Shown here piece after piece: positions 61,516-64,000 of a stretch of 64,000 bases of DNA (the first letter of the stretch is position 1; every line of letters starts with the position of its first letter). A program made the position numbers and the translations under genes. This stretch comes from Thalassomonas viridans (GTDB taxonomy: Bacteria > Pseudomonadota > Gammaproteobacteria > Enterobacterales > Alteromonadaceae). The stretch spans positions 2,232,001-2,296,000 of the forward strand of contig NZ_CP059733.1 of the NCBI RefSeq assembly GCF_000948985.2, given 5' to 3'. The notes under the pieces are model-generated. The model did no database searches. It was not told where the DNA came from and was given only the letters and a program-made list of their open reading frames with translations.

Positions 61516-64000
61516 ATGCGCTTGTTGTATATAATTTTTTGGCTGCTGGCGGTTTTATCCGGCGTTGGCGCCGGCGGTGTTTTAGCGAAAGAGCCTGTCC
61601 AAACCCAAGCCGTTGTTTCGCAAGCGGTAAATGTTTCCCCCTCTGCTTCACAACCTTTAACCATAGAGCAGCTTGGTCCGGTAACGGTTGCCATCAATAA
61701 AACCTCTTACCCCTATCATTTTATCAACCGGCAGGGGTTACCCGATGGTTTGACGGTAGATCTCTGGCGTTTGTGGGCGGAGAAACTCGGTACTGAGGTT
61801 GAGTTTTCTGCCTTTAACTGGGATGAAACCCTGGAAAAAGTCAGCAGCGGCGACATTACCATCCATGCGGGCATGGCCCAGCTGAGCGAAAGGGAAAAGG
61901 CCTTTACCTACTTTTCCCCTAATTATTTAATCGCCAACCATTTATATCTGCACCGCGATTTAACCGAAGTCAGTACTATCGAACAACTCACCCCGTTTGC
62001 CGTCGGGGTGGTGAAAGGTTCGCTGCATATCGACAGTTTGCAAAACAAGTACCCGCAACTGGTGTTAAAACATTATGGCAGCAGGCACCAGCTTTACGAT
62101 GCCGCACTTAAAGGGGAAGTCAGGGTATTTGCCGGTATCGAAAACCTGTCGAAAAATTATCCCGGTTACGCCAGGCTGACCGCCATGTTTCCGCCTTATA
62201 AACGCTTAAGTTATGATCACAAGCGTTACGGCTCTGTGATGGCGAAAAACAATCCGCTGCTGTTTAGTTTTATCCAACAGGGGCTTAATCAAATCATGCC
62301 GCAGGAACTGGCGCAGATAGAGCGCAAATGGCTGGGCATGAACAAACAAAAAGGCGTTGTTTCCCTGGCGTTTTCCGCCTTATTGCCCCCTTATATGGCG
62401 GTATCTCCTTCGGGCAAACCCCAGGGATTGTTTATTGATGTCTGGCGCTTATGGTCGCAATACAGCGGCCATAAAGTGGAATTTATCGCCGATGAAATGC
62501 AGGGGGCGATCGCTAAGGTTAAACAGCACCAGGCGGATGTGCATATTGCCTATCCGGTTAACAGCCAGGCACCCGAGGGCTTGCTTTCCGCCTGGCCTTT
62601 GTACCGGGTAAAATCCCAGGTGTACGTCAGTAATAGCTTACCCGGCCTGAAAAAACTGCAGGATTTGGCCGGCAAGCGGGTGGGCATATTCAAAACCGCC
62701 CCTTACCATAGCCAGGTGGTAGAAAATTATCCCGATCTTAAATGGCAATATTACACCAGCCACAGCGAAATGATTAATGACGGCGAAGCCGGGCTGCTTG
62801 ATGCCATGATCAGCGAAGTGGAAAACATGCGGGTTAAGCTGGTGCAGGCCAATTTGCAGTCTTCCTTTTATCTGCTGGATAAGCCGGTATTTGAGTCGCA
62901 AATCGCTTCCCTGGTGAGCAGCGACAATGAAAAGCTGGTGGAAATTATCCGCGACGGTTTTACCCATATTCCGTTAAACGAATTGATCGCACTGGAAAAA
63001 AAGTGGCTCAGCCAGCAAAAATATCCCTATTTCGAGCAGCTTAAATATCAGGTGAAACTGAGCCAACAAGAGCAGGAGTGGCTGGCGCAACACCCGGTAG
63101 TCAAAGTGGGTATGGTTAAAAAGTGGCCGCCGATGGAGTTTGTTGACAAGCAGGGGCAGTTTACCGGCATCAACCGCGCTGTCCTGGATTTGATCAGCGA
63201 GCGCGCCGGGGTGAATTTTGATTATGTCGCTTTTGATAACTGGCAGCTGTTATACCAGGCGCTGCTGGATAACAAGGTGGACATGGTGGCCAGCGCCAAA
63301 CCCAGCGAGCAGAGAAAAGCCCAACTGCTTTTTTCACAGTCCTACTGGCAAATGCCCTGGGTGATCTTACATCCGCGCCATATCGGCAAACAGTCGAGCA
63401 TACGTTATTTCGTCGGTAAAGAGCTGGCGATAGTCAAAGGCTACCAGCTGATTGCCAGACTGAAAAAAGATTACCCCCATATTCGCCTGCGCCTGGTGGA
63501 TACCGTCGAAGAGGGCCTGGCGGCGGTGCAGCAGGGACTGGTGGACGGTTTTATCGAGACCATAGCCGCCACCTCGGAATTGCTGAAACGGGAAAGCATG
63601 GTGACTTTGATGATTTCCGTGGTGGAAGAGCATAATATGGAAAATAGCCACCTTGCGATACGAAAAGACTGGCCTCAGCTGCAAGAGATAGTCAATAAGG
63701 GCATAGCCAGTATTTCTGAAGATAAAATACAGGATATTTATGATCTCTGGTTCGGCATCGAAATCGATACCGGCTTTGATAAAAATGTCGTGATGCGGGT
63801 CGCCGCCCAGGCCGGTTTTATCATTTTCATTATTATTTTGGTGATCATGTTGTGGAACCGGCGCCTGCAGGTGGAAATCAGCCGCAGCAAGGCGCTGAAA
63901 ATACAAATGAACCATATGGCCACCCATGACGAGCTGACCGGGCTGGCCAACCGGGTGCTGCTCAAGGAGCAGATCAACAGCGCCATTGCCTTCCATCAGC
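61516..64000 (+). CDS. Triple solute-binding-domain GGDEF protein, 3' end outside window
   Basis: The frame is open from the ATG to the window edge (828 codons seen). A signal segment (about 3-20) is followed by three family-3 binding domains at about 50-275, 280-500 and 515-750, each starting with the P-Y-like or P-P-M-E-F ligand-lobe pattern. One membrane helix lies near 760-780 (F-I-I-F-I-I-I-L-V-I-M-L-W). Right after it the GGDEF domain starts (T-H-D-E-L-T-G-L-A-N-R). It should be an inner-membrane receptor that turns periplasmic ligand binding into cyclic di-GMP synthesis. The GGDEF catalytic motif is outside the window, so activity cannot be judged. Confidence 0.9.
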   Translation, partial: MRLLYIIFWLLAVLSGVGAGGVLAKEPVQTQAVVSQAVNVSPSASQPLTIEQLGPVTVAINKTSYPYHFINRQGLPDGLTVDLWRLWAEKLGTEVEFSAFNWDETLEKVSSGDITIHAGMAQLSEREKAFTYFSPNYLIANHLYLHRDLTEVSTIEQLTPFAVGVVKGSLHIDSLQNKYPQLVLKHYGSRHQLYDAALKGEVRVFAGIENLSKNYPGYARLTAMFPPYKRLSYDHKRYGSVMAKNNPLLFSFIQQGLNQIMPQELAQIERKWLGMNKQKGVVSLAFSALLPPYMAVSPSGKPQGLFIDVWRLWSQYSGHKVEFIADEMQGAIAKVKQHQADVHIAYPVNSQAPEGLLSAWPLYRVKSQVYVSNSLPGLKKLQDLAGKRVGIFKTAPYHSQVVENYPDLKWQYYTSHSEMINDGEAGLLDAMISEVENMRVKLVQANLQSSFYLLDKPVFESQIASLVSSDNEKLVEIIRDGFTHIPLNELIALEKKWLSQQKYPYFEQLKYQVKLSQQEQEWLAQHPVVKVGMVKKWPPMEFVDKQGQFTGINRAVLDLISERAGVNFDYVAFDNWQLLYQALLDNKVDMVASAKPSEQRKAQLLFSQSYWQMPWVILHPRHIGKQSSIRYFVGKELAIVKGYQLIARLKKDYPHIRLRLVDTVEEGLAAVQQGLVDGFIETIAATSELLKRESMVTLMISVVEEHNMENSHLAIRKDWPQLQEIVNKGIASISEDKIQDIYDLWFGIEIDTGFDKNVVMRVAAQAGFIIFIIILVIMLWNRRLQVEISRSKALKIQMNHMATHDELTGLANRVLLKEQINSAIAFHQ

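Overview
The window looks like a chromosomal segment of a marine gammaproteobacterium of the Alteromonadales, most like Colwelliaceae (Thalassomonas-type). This is inferred from gene content: a TonB-dependent chitin/N-acetylglucosamine (GlcNAc) system with NagK, NagB-II, NagA, NagP and a LacI-type regulator, several GH18 chitinases with CBM5/12 modules, a PEP-CTERM protein, cmoAB, and many periplasmic solute-binding and GGDEF sensory proteins. I saw no rRNA, tRNA or CRISPR array.

Layout. 1-5.3 kb is accessory: tiny secreted Cys-containing peptides (426, 4720, and 5260 on the minus strand) surround a divergent pair that looks like a type III secretion effector (atypical PI3/4-kinase or actin-fragmin-kinase-like fold) and its CesT-type chaperone. 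5.4-7.5 kb holds a decayed gene, an XRE-type regulator and a tightly coupled three-gene membrane cassette. 7.5-10.8 kb is an HDOD / response regulator / PAS histidine kinase unit. 12.4-17.4 kb is a complete trans-4-hydroxyproline degradation route (epimerase, D-hydroxyproline oxidase, DapA-like deaminase/dehydratase, semialdehyde dehydrogenase). It is divergently transcribed around two inverted copies of a TTGTATACAA operator. 18.9-20.5 kb is an ECF41 sigma factor with its carboxymuconolactone-decarboxylase-like partner and a recognisable ECF41 promoter.

22.5-30.0 kb is a chitinolytic cluster: a GH18 chitinase, an AA10 lytic polysaccharide monooxygenase (LPMO) and a ChiA-type GH18 chitinase. 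The LPMO gene is broken by a perfect 68-bp tandem duplication that covers its second copper-ligand histidine. 30.1-33.5 kb is a toxin/immunity locus. The predicted pore-forming toxin gene is split by a 1.48-kb IS630-family element with TA target duplication; removing it restores one 331-residue frame. Downstream are one intact immunity-like gene and one with an internal stop.

35.4-36.4 kb is an ohr/ohrR pair. 38.7-52.2 kb is the GlcNAc utilisation locus: regulator, pgi, TonB receptor, GH20 hexosaminidase, nagK, nagB-II, nagA, nagP. Copies of TGACAGCGCTGTCA lie before pgi, the receptor and nagK, and a weaker copy lies before a PEP-CTERM protein gene. Together the two chitin regions give secreted depolymerisation, outer-membrane uptake, periplasmic hydrolysis, import, phosphorylation, deacetylation and deamination to fructose-6-phosphate.

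52.3-64 kb is mostly core or sensory: amidohydrolase lipoprotein, OmpR-type two-component system, dGTPase, solute-binding proteins, LysR regulator, cmoB-cmoA, and the start of a large triple solute-binding/GGDEF protein that runs off the window.
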